A stretch of 37,854 bases of DNA from Bacteroidota bacterium (GTDB lineage: Bacteria; Bacteroidota; Bacteroidia; Bacteroidales; Prolixibacteraceae), in contig JAEYNZ010000030.1 of NCBI GenBank assembly GCA_023412195.1, positions 1 to 37,854 on the forward strand, read 5' to 3'. The translations under genes were made by a program, and so were the position numbers. Below the pieces are notes generated by a model. That model was not told the origin of the DNA and made no database searches. It was given only the letters and a program-made list of their open reading frames with translations. Positions 24,107-32,269 of the stretch are shown here, piece by piece. Every line of letters begins with the position of its first letter. The first letter of the stretch is position 1.

Positions 24107-24130
24107 TTATCCACAAAAATTTGTGAATAA
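24107..24130. promoter_or_regulatory. Inverted pair of consensus DnaA boxes
   Basis: TTATCCACA at 24107-24115 and TGTGAATAA (complement TTATTCACA) at 24122-24130 both satisfy the DnaA-box consensus TTATNCACA. They face each other across 6 bp (AAAATT), and the joint contains the palindrome CACAAA-AA-TTTGTG. Whether DnaA binds here is not shown; only two boxes are present. Confidence 0.55.
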
Positions 24131-24252
24131 AGCTTGTTTATTCCGGAATGGTATAATTCCCCGGCTAAAGTATACCGCACCCTCCAAATCCTGCAAATGA
24201 GAGGCGAAGACCACTGCGGTCAATAGATTTTGGTAATTTTTAAGAAATTATT

Positions 24253-24292
24253 CTTCCCTGATTGCCCTGGAATAGTTTACATGTCAGGGAAG
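24253..24292. repeat. Inverted repeat upstream of rdgB
   Basis: CTTCCCTGA (24253-24261) and TCAGGGAAG (24284-24292) form a perfect 9-bp stem around a 22-nt loop. No T-tract follows. It could be a protein site or a transcript structure. Confidence 0.55.
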
Positions 24293-24484
24293 CCTGTTTC
24301 ATGATTGTTATCAAATATACCACCATAAGGCTGAAGATAGATGCCTTTGACTTTTTTCCTTAATTTTACCACAAAGTGAAAGAAGAAACAATGAGTTGAA
24401 ACGATATGGTATTTCAGCATCCCGGCAGCACGCCGGATATTAAGATTACATATTGTATTTCTGAAAACTAATATTTTTACGGAT

Positions 24485-25069
24485 ATGAAGCTTGTATTTG
24501 CAACAAACAATCAACATAAACTCATGGAAATTCAGGCAATGCTTGGGAATGAATTTGAGCTTCTTAGCCTGAAGGACATCGGCTGTAACGAAGAAATACC
24601 AGAGGAGCAACCCACTTTGGAAAGAAATGCAAGTCAAAAAGCCATGTATGTTTTTGAAAAATATGGCTATTCATGTTTTGCCGATGACACCGGACTTGAG
24701 ATTGAAGCACTTGGTGGTGAACCGGGTGTTTATTCTGCACGGTATGCCGGTGAGAACAAAGATCCCCGGGCAAATATGGACAAGGTTTTACATAAACTTG
24801 AAAAAATAAATCAACGAAAGGCGCGTTTTAGAACTGTTATTTCCCTGGTGCTGAATGGCAATGAAAAGCAGTTTGAGGGCATTGTGGAAGGAGAAATTAC
24901 CCGGCAGAAGAAAGGCGGTTCAGGATTTGGGTACGATCCGGTGTTTATGCCGGCCGGGTATAATAAAACCTTTGCCGAAATGAACCTTGAAGATAAAAAC
25001 AGGATCAGTCACAGGGCCATGGCAGTTCAAAAACTTGTAGAATATTTACTTCATCTGGAAAACAAATAG
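24485..25069 (+). CDS. rdgB: XTP/dITP pyrophosphatase (Ham1/RdgB family)
   Basis: 194 residues, the normal family length. It shows the Ham1 signature set: TNNQHKLMEI at the N-terminus, FADDTGLEIEAL with the catalytic acidic residues, YSARYAG, GGSGFGYDPVF and the closing SHRAMA. The enzyme hydrolyses non-canonical purine nucleoside triphosphates (ITP, XTP, dITP) to monophosphates, keeping damaged purines out of nucleic acids. It is cytoplasmic. The stop is 5 nt from the porZ ATG, so the two form an operon that probably extends to recO. Confidence 0.96.
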   Translation: MKLVFATNNQHKLMEIQAMLGNEFELLSLKDIGCNEEIPEEQPTLERNASQKAMYVFEKYGYSCFADDTGLEIEALGGEPGVYSARYAGENKDPRANMDKVLHKLEKINQRKARFRTVISLVLNGNEKQFEGIVEGEITRQKKGGSGFGYDPVFMPAGYNKTFAEMNLEDKNRISHRAMAVQKLVEYLLHLENK

Positions 25070-25074
25070 AATCT

Positions 25075-27399
25075 ATGCAAAAAATCTTGTTGATTGCAGC
25101 ATCATTATTACTGTCGGTGCATGTTTTTGCCCAAAAGGGCGAAAGCAAGTGGCAGGAATATCTCTCCTACACCAATGGATTAAAAATTGCCGTCGCAGGG
25201 CAGAAGGTTTATTGTGCTACCGAAGGGGGGTTATTCAGTTATGATCTGCAGGATAACAGCATCAATAAGCTTACACGTGTGAACGGCCTCAGTGATTTTG
25301 GCATACGCACGATAGCCTGGAGCGATGAAAATAATGTCCTTGTAGTTGCCTACAATAACAGCAATATTGACCTGGTTTACGAGAACAGCATCACCAATCT
25401 TTCGGATATCCTCCGGAAACAGATGACTGGTGACATGAATATTTACAACATTTCCTTTTCAGGAAGTGAAGCCTATCTGTCTTGTGGTTTTGGGATTGTA
25501 GTTGTTAACCTTCCTGCGAAGGAGATCAGAGACACCTGGTATATAGGGCCGGCAGGTGATGCAATCCGTGTAAATGATACTGAAAAATCAGGATCATGGA
25601 TATATGCTGCCACCAATAACGGGCTGTACAGAGCTGATTCAGAAAATCCTCAGCTGGCTGATTACCGGAACTGGCAGCAGGTAAATGACATTCCACATGC
25701 AGGTCAAAAATTCAACCATCTGATAGTTTATAACGAGAACCTGATTGTGAACTACAATCCGAATGAAAACGGGCAGGATGAACTATATACGCTTAGCGGC
25801 AGCGACTGGGTTCCATATTTTCAACAGGTCAGTTACGTTCATGATGCACAGGTATTTGGAAACTATCTGGCCATTGCCGGAAGAAATGAAATTTACATCA
25901 TCGGAGATGGACAGGTTCCCGGGGTGGTGAGAAATTATCCCTTTACAGGTGAAACATTACTTGATATTGCACCACGCAGTGCAGGAATCAGCAGTGATGG
26001 GTCAATCTGGATTGCTGACTATTGGCAGGGGCTTGTCCGCCTTGCGGGACAATCGGCAGAACGGGTGGTTCCAATAGGGCCCGGTGACAACCGGGTATTT
26101 TCACTATTCGCAGCAGGCCAGGATCTGTGGGTGGCACCCGGGGGAAGAACCGGCTCATGGTCAAATTTATGGCAACTGCCGAGGTTTCACCATTTCCGGA
26201 ATGGTGACTGGACCACTTTCTCGGGCAGAAATGTTCCTGAAATGGTTGGTTTTCACGATATCGTGGAAATTGCAATAAATCCTTCCGACCCGGAACATCT
26301 GTTTGTTGCAAGTTGGGGCGGTGGACTGCTGGAGTTTCGCAATGGTGAATTTATAAACAGATATTCCTATAACAACAGCCCGCTTCAATCAGCCATCCAA
26401 AATGATTCACTGGCTGTTTTTGTGAGAATCGGGGGGATTGCATTTGATTCGGAAGGCAGCCTGTGGGTAACAAATTCAGAGGTTCAAAACAATTTACATA
26501 AACTTTCAGCCGACGGCAAATGGGAATCATTTTCTATGGCTGAAGTCAGGAGCAATCAGATTGGAAAAATGATCGTCACCCAAAACGACGACAAGTGGAT
26601 TCTGATCCCCAGGGGCCATGATGTCTATGTAATTGGACCGACAGGTGCGGAAAAAAAACGGCTTCAGGTTACATCCTATTTTAACAACGGGCGTGAGGAA
26701 ATCGTAAACCGCATGAACGATGTGTACAGTATTGCTGAAGACCATGAAGGAGCCATCTGGATCGGCACCTCAATGGGAGTGGCTGTTTATAACAATCCCC
26801 GTCGTATTTGGGAAGCCGGCAACCTGTATGCCGTGCAACCAAGTCTTGACCTCAACGACGGCTTGTATCACCCCCTGCTGGAAACAGAAACCATAACAGC
26901 CATTGCTGTCGATGGTGCCAACCGTAAATGGATCGGAACCCGGAATTCAGGGGTTTACCTTGTTTCTGAGAACGGCGATAAAGAAGTTGTGCATTTTACC
27001 ACCGAAAACTCTCCCCTGCTTTCCAACAACATTACAGCACTGGCAATCAATCCGAAAAATGGAGAAGTTTTCATTGGTACAAGTGAAGGTCTGATTTCAT
27101 ATAAAGGTGATGCCATTGCAGGCAATGATGCATTTGCCGGAGTATATGTTTATCCGAATCCGGTAAGGGAAACCTGGGATGGTTCGGTAACCATTACCGG
27201 ACTTGTAGAAGATACAGATGTAAAGATCACCGATATCAGCGGTAACCTGGTACACAAAGGTACATCCCTTGGTGGCCAGGCAGTGTGGGATGGCAGAAAC
27301 CTGAATGGAAACCGCGTAAAAACGGGAGTTTACCTTGTTTTTTGTACCGACAGGTCTGGGGAAAATACCCATGTTGAAAAATTACTGTTCATCCACTGA
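25075..27399 (+). CDS. porZ: Type IX secretion system attachment-complex protein PorZ
   Basis: 774 residues with a signal peptide of about 20 residues (ending VHVFAQ). The body consists of two beta-propeller regions of the two-component-regulator-propeller type; blade motifs recur as GSIWIADYWQGLVRL, GSLWVTNSEVQNNLHKL, GAIWIGTSMGVAVYN and RKWIGTRNSGVYLV. The start WQEYLSYTNGLKIAVAGQKVYCAT is characteristic of PorZ. The last 80 residues (YPNPVRETWDG...GVYLVFCTDRSG...KLLFIH) form a type IX C-terminal sorting-like domain. PorZ works with PorU, PorV and PorQ at the cell surface, delivering A-LPS to cargo in Porphyromonas. It implies a type IX system elsewhere in the genome. Upstream rdgB overlaps nothing; recO follows after 47 nt. 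Confidence 0.85.
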   Translation: MQKILLIAASLLLSVHVFAQKGESKWQEYLSYTNGLKIAVAGQKVYCATEGGLFSYDLQDNSINKLTRVNGLSDFGIRTIAWSDENNVLVVAYNNSNIDLVYENSITNLSDILRKQMTGDMNIYNISFSGSEAYLSCGFGIVVVNLPAKEIRDTWYIGPAGDAIRVNDTEKSGSWIYAATNNGLYRADSENPQLADYRNWQQVNDIPHAGQKFNHLIVYNENLIVNYNPNENGQDELYTLSGSDWVPYFQQVSYVHDAQVFGNYLAIAGRNEIYIIGDGQVPGVVRNYPFTGETLLDIAPRSAGISSDGSIWIADYWQGLVRLAGQSAERVVPIGPGDNRVFSLFAAGQDLWVAPGGRTGSWSNLWQLPRFHHFRNGDWTTFSGRNVPEMVGFHDIVEIAINPSDPEHLFVASWGGGLLEFRNGEFINRYSYNNSPLQSAIQNDSLAVFVRIGGIAFDSEGSLWVTNSEVQNNLHKLSADGKWESFSMAEVRSNQIGKMIVTQNDDKWILIPRGHDVYVIGPTGAEKKRLQVTSYFNNGREEIVNRMNDVYSIAEDHEGAIWIGTSMGVAVYNNPRRIWEAGNLYAVQPSLDLNDGLYHPLLETETITAIAVDGANRKWIGTRNSGVYLVSENGDKEVVHFTTENSPLLSNNITALAINPKNGEVFIGTSEGLISYKGDAIAGNDAFAGVYVYPNPVRETWDGSVTITGLVEDTDVKITDISGNLVHKGTSLGGQAVWDGRNLNGNRVKTGVYLVFCTDRSGENTHVEKLLFIH

Positions 27400-27446
27400 A
27401 AAATTTACAGCAGCACTAATGCATTCACCTGTAAAAATAAAATGAG

Positions 27447-28172
27447 ATGCTCGTTACAACAGAAGGAATCGTACTGCATTTCATAAAATATGGTGACAAC
27501 AGTGTAATAGCTACAATTTACACCCGGAGTTCAGGCCGCCAGGCTTATATACTGAACATTTCGAACAGCCGGAAATCCAAAATTAAAACAGGAATCCTTC
27601 AGCCTCTTTTTATGGTAAATATGGTAGCATACCAGAAGGACACAAGGGAAGTACAGCGGATCAGGGAGATTAAAAATGACCCGGTATACCAGAATATCCC
27701 GTTTGAAATATCCAAATCATCGCAGGCATTGTTTCTGGCTGAAGTCCTTTTAAAAACCCTCAGGGAACAGGAAAGTGTGCCTGATTTATTTGATTTTATA
27801 AGAAACTCACTATTGTTTTTCGATCTGGCTGAAGGAAGTGCAGCCAATTTTCACCTGTGGTTTCTTTTCAGGCTTACTGAGTTTCTAGGAATCATGCCTG
27901 ATATGAAAAAATCAGGCTTCGAAGGCTGGTTCGACATGAAGAAAGGAGCCATAGCACCATTTGAGCCATCACATCCTTTTTTTATGAACAAGGAAGCAAC
28001 CGGAAAGCTGATCACACTTTCCATGTTAAACATTTCGGAGATCGGACAGCTTCATATTACCAGAAACATGCGGGGATATCTTACAAATAAGATCCTGGAG
28101 TATTACCAGCTACACTTTGAACAACTTGGAGATATCAAATCACTCAAAGTTTTGAATGAGGTCTTTTCGTGA
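27447..28172 (+). CDS. recO: DNA repair protein RecO
   Basis: 241 residues. The N-terminal OB-fold is plain (MLVTTEGIVLHFIKYGDNSVIATIYTRSSGRQAYI), followed by the helical C-terminal domain typical of RecO, including FLAEVLLKTLREQE and LWFLFRLTEFLGIMPDM. RecO mediates RecA loading on SSB-coated DNA in the RecFOR pathway. I see no CxxC zinc finger, which Bacteroidota RecO proteins often lack. It is the last gene of the rdgB-porZ-recO run. Its stop is 7 nt from the stop of the convergent LolA-like gene, and no obvious bidirectional terminator separates them. Confidence 0.93.
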   Translation: MLVTTEGIVLHFIKYGDNSVIATIYTRSSGRQAYILNISNSRKSKIKTGILQPLFMVNMVAYQKDTREVQRIREIKNDPVYQNIPFEISKSSQALFLAEVLLKTLREQESVPDLFDFIRNSLLFFDLAEGSAANFHLWFLFRLTEFLGIMPDMKKSGFEGWFDMKKGAIAPFEPSHPFFMNKEATGKLITLSMLNISEIGQLHITRNMRGYLTNKILEYYQLHFEQLGDIKSLKVLNEVFS

Positions 28173-28179
28173 TTCCGGC

Positions 28180-28929
28180 CTACATTTTCAATGAAGCCTT
28201 AGAGAAAATATGGTCAGGAATATCCTGGTTAAAAAGGATATCTGTGATTTCAAATTCAGTACCATCGCCCTGTTTCAGCATATCTTTAAAAATGATTTTT
28301 GTAGGAAACCACCTACCCTGCTTTTGCACTACTCCGCTTAAGGTGGATCTCTTAAGCAACTGTCCGCTTTTTGCAAAAAGTTCCTCCATGAGCGGAACAT
28401 ACCTTTCCGCATCGACCCATAATTTCCTTTTTGCGTAGGCCACATCATCCACTTTGGCAGTGAGTTCAAGCAGCCAGGTTTTGCGTCCATCCATGTCTTC
28501 AGTACCGGTAACAACCGCATCATAAGTCTCCGAAAGTTTCCGGTCATCCATCATATCTTCATATGAAAGGTCTGATCCCATTACCGACTGGCGCAGCATA
28601 TGCCCCGAAATCTGAATGGTGCGGTCGGTTGAGGGCGAATAGATCCAAAGCTGATTCTCAAGCTTCAGCATTTTTGTTCCCTGTTCACGTGCCGGAGAAA
28701 GATATTCCGTAAAAGATTTTTTATCGCCTACAGACCAGGTTTTAGAAGTAACAGTCCGGCTGCTCCTTTTACCATGAATTGTCATAGAAGATTCGAATAC
28801 CCTGTTTTCCGATGACATGTTCTGGTCGATTTCCTTAAGAATATCAAGGGCTTCAGGCTGAGCGGCCACATAAATTGTAATAATGGCAAATATGGATGTA
28901 AGAACACTTTTCATATTATTCATTTTCAT
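28180..28929 (-). CDS. LolA-like outer membrane lipoprotein-sorting protein
   Basis: 249 residues with an N-terminal hydrophobic signal (ending around YVAAQPEA). The remainder is a half-barrel of alternating strands of the LolA/LolB/TP0789 superfamily: FESSMTIHGKRSSRTVTSK, TKMLKLENQLWIYSPSTDRTIQISGHML, SDLSYEDMMDD and WLLELTAK fit the pattern of the 'outer membrane lipoprotein-sorting protein' family. Such proteins carry acylated cargo across the periplasm. It closes the export operon: ATPase, two FtsX-type permeases, then this periplasmic carrier, 70 nt after the second permease. The set resembles LolCDE plus LolA, but the cargo could be another lipid or lipopeptide. Confidence 0.83.
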   Translation of the reverse strand: MKMNNMKSVLTSIFAIITIYVAAQPEALDILKEIDQNMSSENRVFESSMTIHGKRSSRTVTSKTWSVGDKKSFTEYLSPAREQGTKMLKLENQLWIYSPSTDRTIQISGHMLRQSVMGSDLSYEDMMDDRKLSETYDAVVTGTEDMDGRKTWLLELTAKVDDVAYAKRKLWVDAERYVPLMEELFAKSGQLLKRSTLSGVVQKQGRWFPTKIIFKDMLKQGDGTEFEITDILFNQDIPDHIFSKASLKM

Positions 28930-28999
28930 ATTTTTTTCACCTTATAATCCATTATCGGTTGAAATTAAAAAATGTATACGTTACCCGTAAATAAAAAAA

Positions 29000-30274
29000 T
29001 CAGGCTTCAAGTTCCTTAAACAGCTGAGAGGTTTTCCGCCTGTATATACCTATACCTGCCAGCATCGATCCGATAACCGTGGAGAACAATCCGGGTATGA
29101 AACCAATGTAATAGTCAACCGGGGTTATTCGTGTCCTGATTGCAGAAGGAATCATTATGGATGCACCCTCCATCATTCCTGATATATCAATTCCATATTT
29201 CTGCACCAGTGCCGAAAAGAACAGTCCGGTTGCAGTTCCCGCTATTGTACCGGTAATTCCTATAAATATGGATTCATAAACCAGCGAAAGGTAAACATGA
29301 TTTTTTTCTTCCCCCATGGCAAGCCTGACGCCAAATTCCCCATAACGGCGAAGGCTACCCAGCAGACCGGCATTCCAAAGCACCAGGGCCATTGCAATGA
29401 TGAAGACAACAGTTATGTAAACGCCCCACACTTCCGACAGTTTAACATACTGCCCCATACTACCCTGCTCGCTGAGGGATTTCATTACGGGTGCGTATTC
29501 ATCCTGGTCATCATCATAAGAAGCATTGAATGTTCCTGCAAGTTCAACGGCCTGTTCATCATCATAAAACCCCGAATCAAAGAATCCGAGTATTTCACCG
29601 GCTGCATCCTGCATATCGAGTGCAGCCTGAACATCAGCAATATCCGCAATAATGGCCCCCCGGTCGAGCGCTTCTGCACCAAAAGATACTGTTCCTGCCA
29701 CCTTAAAATTGTACATCGACATACTTCCGTTCATGGTAGTACCCAGCAGGGTAACAACATCACCAATTCCCACATTCAGCTTTTGTGCAAATGAATGGCT
29801 TAAAAGTGCTTCCCCGCTGTTTTGTATTATCCTGCCCGTCACAACAGAGTTTTGAAGGTTCAGTCGTGCCGCTTCACTGCTTCGAGGCGACAGAAGATCA
29901 ATTCCCATACCCATGGAAGGCCCCTGGGCACGGGTTTCACCTGTTTCATCAGGAGCATCAACCAGCCCGCCAAACTGGATCCTGGGTGTCCATCTGATTC
30001 CCGGGAACCGGTCATTCAATTCCTCAAGCAACAGGCTGACATACATCAATGCAAGATCATTTGGCACCTGGCTTATGTTGTCGGCATAAGCCCTGGTCAT
30101 TACTTTTACATGCCCATGTGAAAATCGCGCATTCATTTCAATGGTATCGCCCATGAAACCATTGATGTAAGTATGCATAAATACGGTTAGCATCACTCCC
30201 GTGGCAACCACCAAAACAGGCAGGCGGCTGCGGCTTTTATCACGGAACAACCCTTTAAACAAAAATTTTATCAT
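29000..30274 (-). CDS. ABC transporter permease, FtsX/MacB-like (second of two)
   Basis: 424 residues. One membrane helix near the N-terminus (about residues 15-37), a large periplasmic domain to about residue 285, then three helices at about 287-310, 335-360 and 385-410. This is the FtsX/LolC/MacB permease topology. The cytoplasmic coupling motif region reads GSLRRYGEFGVRLAMGEEKNHVYLSLVYES. Its start overlaps the stop of the first permease by 4 nt (ATGA), so both are translated together and presumably heterodimerise. The partner ATPase is at 31521-32246. The family moves substrates from the outer leaflet or periplasm rather than across the inner membrane. Confidence 0.88.
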   Translation of the reverse strand: MIKFLFKGLFRDKSRSRLPVLVVATGVMLTVFMHTYINGFMGDTIEMNARFSHGHVKVMTRAYADNISQVPNDLALMYVSLLLEELNDRFPGIRWTPRIQFGGLVDAPDETGETRAQGPSMGMGIDLLSPRSSEAARLNLQNSVVTGRIIQNSGEALLSHSFAQKLNVGIGDVVTLLGTTMNGSMSMYNFKVAGTVSFGAEALDRGAIIADIADVQAALDMQDAAGEILGFFDSGFYDDEQAVELAGTFNASYDDDQDEYAPVMKSLSEQGSMGQYVKLSEVWGVYITVVFIIAMALVLWNAGLLGSLRRYGEFGVRLAMGEEKNHVYLSLVYESIFIGITGTIAGTATGLFFSALVQKYGIDISGMMEGASIMIPSAIRTRITPVDYYIGFIPGLFSTVIGSMLAGIGIYRRKTSQLFKELEA

Positions 30275-31446
30275 TGTATTCTTCCCCTTAAAGCTTCAGT
30301 CGGATTCATTTTAGCAATTTTTCTTGAAGGCCAGTAACTAACTATGGTTGTAGTAATTACGACAATTGCCACCGTTGAGATGACCAGTCCGGCACTGTAA
30401 ACCGGGAAAAGCGTTTGTGCAATGGCCATTCCAAATTCACTGGCATCCATGGGCATCGTCCAGCCAACTTTGGCCTGCCATATAAGAAAAGGCACCCCGT
30501 ATGCAGCTGCAACCAGGGCAGCAAAAACAGAATGCATGGCACCTTCCAGCGTGAACAGTCCCACCACTTCCCTTCGCGTATAGCCCAGTGCCACATAAGT
30601 GCCTATCTCTTTCTGCCTCCTGAAGATGGAAAGCACCTGTGTATCGAAGATGGCTAGCATAGCCAGCAACAACAGAATAAAATAAAACACAAACTGTCCG
30701 ATTGTTTTTGTCTTTATCATTTCGTCAATTGAAGCCGTCAACTGCTCCTTTGAACGATGTATCCAGCCATCAACTTCAGGCCTTTTTATTTCCGGGTCCC
30801 TGAATGTAACCAGGGTTGCTTCACCGTGCATCAAGGTCATATCCCAAAGGGTTTCAAGGGGAATATATAATTGTGCCGTTTCAACCGAGGGGACATTGCT
30901 TGAAAAAATGCCGGTAATGACAATTTCTGTTGCATCAAATGTCCCTTTTCTATCACGCCAGCGCAAGGTAATATTATCGCCCTGTTTTAGCTGAAGGTTT
31001 CTGGCCATTAGGGCACCTATTACTGCCGGCACTGCATGTACAATTGTATCCAGTTTGTGGGTGGGCAGCAGAAAAATATTCTGTCTGGGATTGATCCCTT
31101 TGATGGCAACAGCCTGCATTCGCCCCTGCGGAAAAATGGTTCCCTGAACTACAAGTACAGGTTCCATATTGCCCTGTGCTATTTCCTCTTCAAATTCTTT
31201 AGGAAGGGGGGCATGACTACCGGCAAGGGAGAAAGGGTCATACGGATCATAATTCTCATGCCAGAACTGACCACCGCCAATCTCCCAGTTGGTCATATCG
31301 GTTTTTGCCTGGTGATCCCAACCTACCATCACACCCTTCAGCCAGATAATAACAACAAAGGAAAACGACAGCACAATCACATTCAACCATGTCCGTAGCC
31401 CGGCACCTATGAGATTACGATATGCAAGTTTTAAAGCAGTTTTCAT
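30271..31446 (-). CDS. ABC transporter permease, FtsX/MacB-like (first of two)
   Basis: 391 residues with an N-terminal helix (about 17-40), a periplasmic domain (about 45-260) and three C-terminal helices (about 262-285, 310-335 and 350-375). The segment SIFRRQKEIGTYVALGYTRREVVGLFTLEG is the typical FtsX-family coupling region. It lies 74 nt after the ATPase gene and overlaps the second permease by 4 nt. Unlike MacB, the ATPase is not fused. Two different permeases with one LolD-like ATPase parallels LolCDE, but the pair could serve in efflux or lipid trafficking. Confidence 0.88.
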   Translation of the reverse strand: MKTALKLAYRNLIGAGLRTWLNVIVLSFSFVVIIWLKGVMVGWDHQAKTDMTNWEIGGGQFWHENYDPYDPFSLAGSHAPLPKEFEEEIAQGNMEPVLVVQGTIFPQGRMQAVAIKGINPRQNIFLLPTHKLDTIVHAVPAVIGALMARNLQLKQGDNITLRWRDRKGTFDATEIVITGIFSSNVPSVETAQLYIPLETLWDMTLMHGEATLVTFRDPEIKRPEVDGWIHRSKEQLTASIDEMIKTKTIGQFVFYFILLLLAMLAIFDTQVLSIFRRQKEIGTYVALGYTRREVVGLFTLEGAMHSVFAALVAAAYGVPFLIWQAKVGWTMPMDASEFGMAIAQTLFPVYSAGLVISTVAIVVITTTIVSYWPSRKIAKMNPTEALRGRIQ

Positions 31447-31520
31447 CTTTGTATTTTATTTATTCACATATACCTTGTACATACAATGGTTTCCTGTTAA
31501 TTCATATCACAAAATGAAAG

Positions 31521-32246
31521 TCAGTGATGGCTGTTAAGAACAGCCACTTCCTGACCGACTATCTCATCTTTATTGATTCTGCCGTCGAGCAGGTATATTT
31601 TTCTGCGCAGGTAATTGATAACTTTCTCATCATGGGTTGCAAATAGAAAAGTAGTATCAAGCTCCCTGTTCAAATTTTCCATTGTTTTAAGGATGTTGTG
31701 AGAATTGGCTGCATCGAGGTTGGCTGTTGGTTCATCAGCCAATACCAAAGATGGTTTTTTGACCATTGCTCTTGCGATGGCTACCCTTTGGCATTCACCT
31801 CCCGACAACAGGGGTGGTTTGGATTTGACCTTATCTGTCAGTCCGACCCATTCAAGGGCATCCATAACCATTTTTTTCCTTTCGGCAGAACTCTTTTTCA
31901 GCAGCAGCAAAGGGAACTCCACATTTTCGAATACAGTATGTACAGCAAGCAGGTTATAACTTTGAAATATGAAGCCCATTCTTTCCTTCCGCAGTCTTGC
32001 TGCCTCCTTTGCCGAAAGCGTGCCTATGGAATGACCCAGGACAATTGCCTCGCCCGAAGTGGGGGAATCAAGTGAACCAATAATGTTCAACAGCGTAGTT
32101 TTGCCCGAACCACTGGGTCCGATCAGACCGGTAAATTCACCTTTCCCCAGCACCAGGTTAATTCCGTTAAGGGCAGTAAATTTTGTCTTTCCCATGGGGA
32201 AAGTTTTGGTCATGTCCCTGATTTCGATGATGGTGTTGTTTTTCAT
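31521..32246 (-). CDS. ABC transporter ATP-binding protein (LolD/MacB class)
   Basis: 241 residues from the ATG at 32246; a TTG at 32273 is also in frame and overlaps the upstream stop, but the ATG gives the standard start. Walker A is GPSGSGKTT, the signature is LSGGECQRVAIARA, Walker B is LVLADEPT followed by ANLDAANS, and the H-loop is ATHDEKV. The sequence class (GLIGPSGSGKTTLLNIIGSLDSPTSG) is that of LolD/MacB/FtsE ATPases, which power FtsX-type permeases by mechanotransmission. The two permeases downstream confirm this. The upstream neighbour is a putative outer-membrane barrel, suggesting a trans-envelope assembly. Confidence 0.94.
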   Translation of the reverse strand: MKNNTIIEIRDMTKTFPMGKTKFTALNGINLVLGKGEFTGLIGPSGSGKTTLLNIIGSLDSPTSGEAIVLGHSIGTLSAKEAARLRKERMGFIFQSYNLLAVHTVFENVEFPLLLLKKSSAERKKMVMDALEWVGLTDKVKSKPPLLSGGECQRVAIARAMVKKPSLVLADEPTANLDAANSHNILKTMENLNRELDTTFLFATHDEKVINYLRRKIYLLDGRINKDEIVGQEVAVLNSHH

Positions 32247-32269
32247 TTGAAATAAAATATAAATATCAC

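Larger units (their letters stand above)
24038..24484. other. 447-bp divergent intergenic region
   Basis: Lies between the minus-strand hypothetical gene and plus-strand rdgB. ORFs inside it (for example 24277-24510 minus) overlap the start of rdgB and lack domain signals. Visible structure is an inverted pair of DnaA-box matches (24107-24130), a 9-bp-stem inverted repeat (24253-24292), and a CCGGC/GCCGG hairpin at about 24422-24436. No exact TAnnTTTG box was found for rdgB. Confidence 0.6.

Noticed and set aside
24107..24130. Chromosomal origin of replication
   Set aside because: Only two boxes were found and dnaA is not in the window; I kept the pair as a regulatory observation only.
24277..24510. 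77-residue minus-strand ORF upstream of rdgB
   Set aside because: It overlaps the start of rdgB antisense and shows no domain features.
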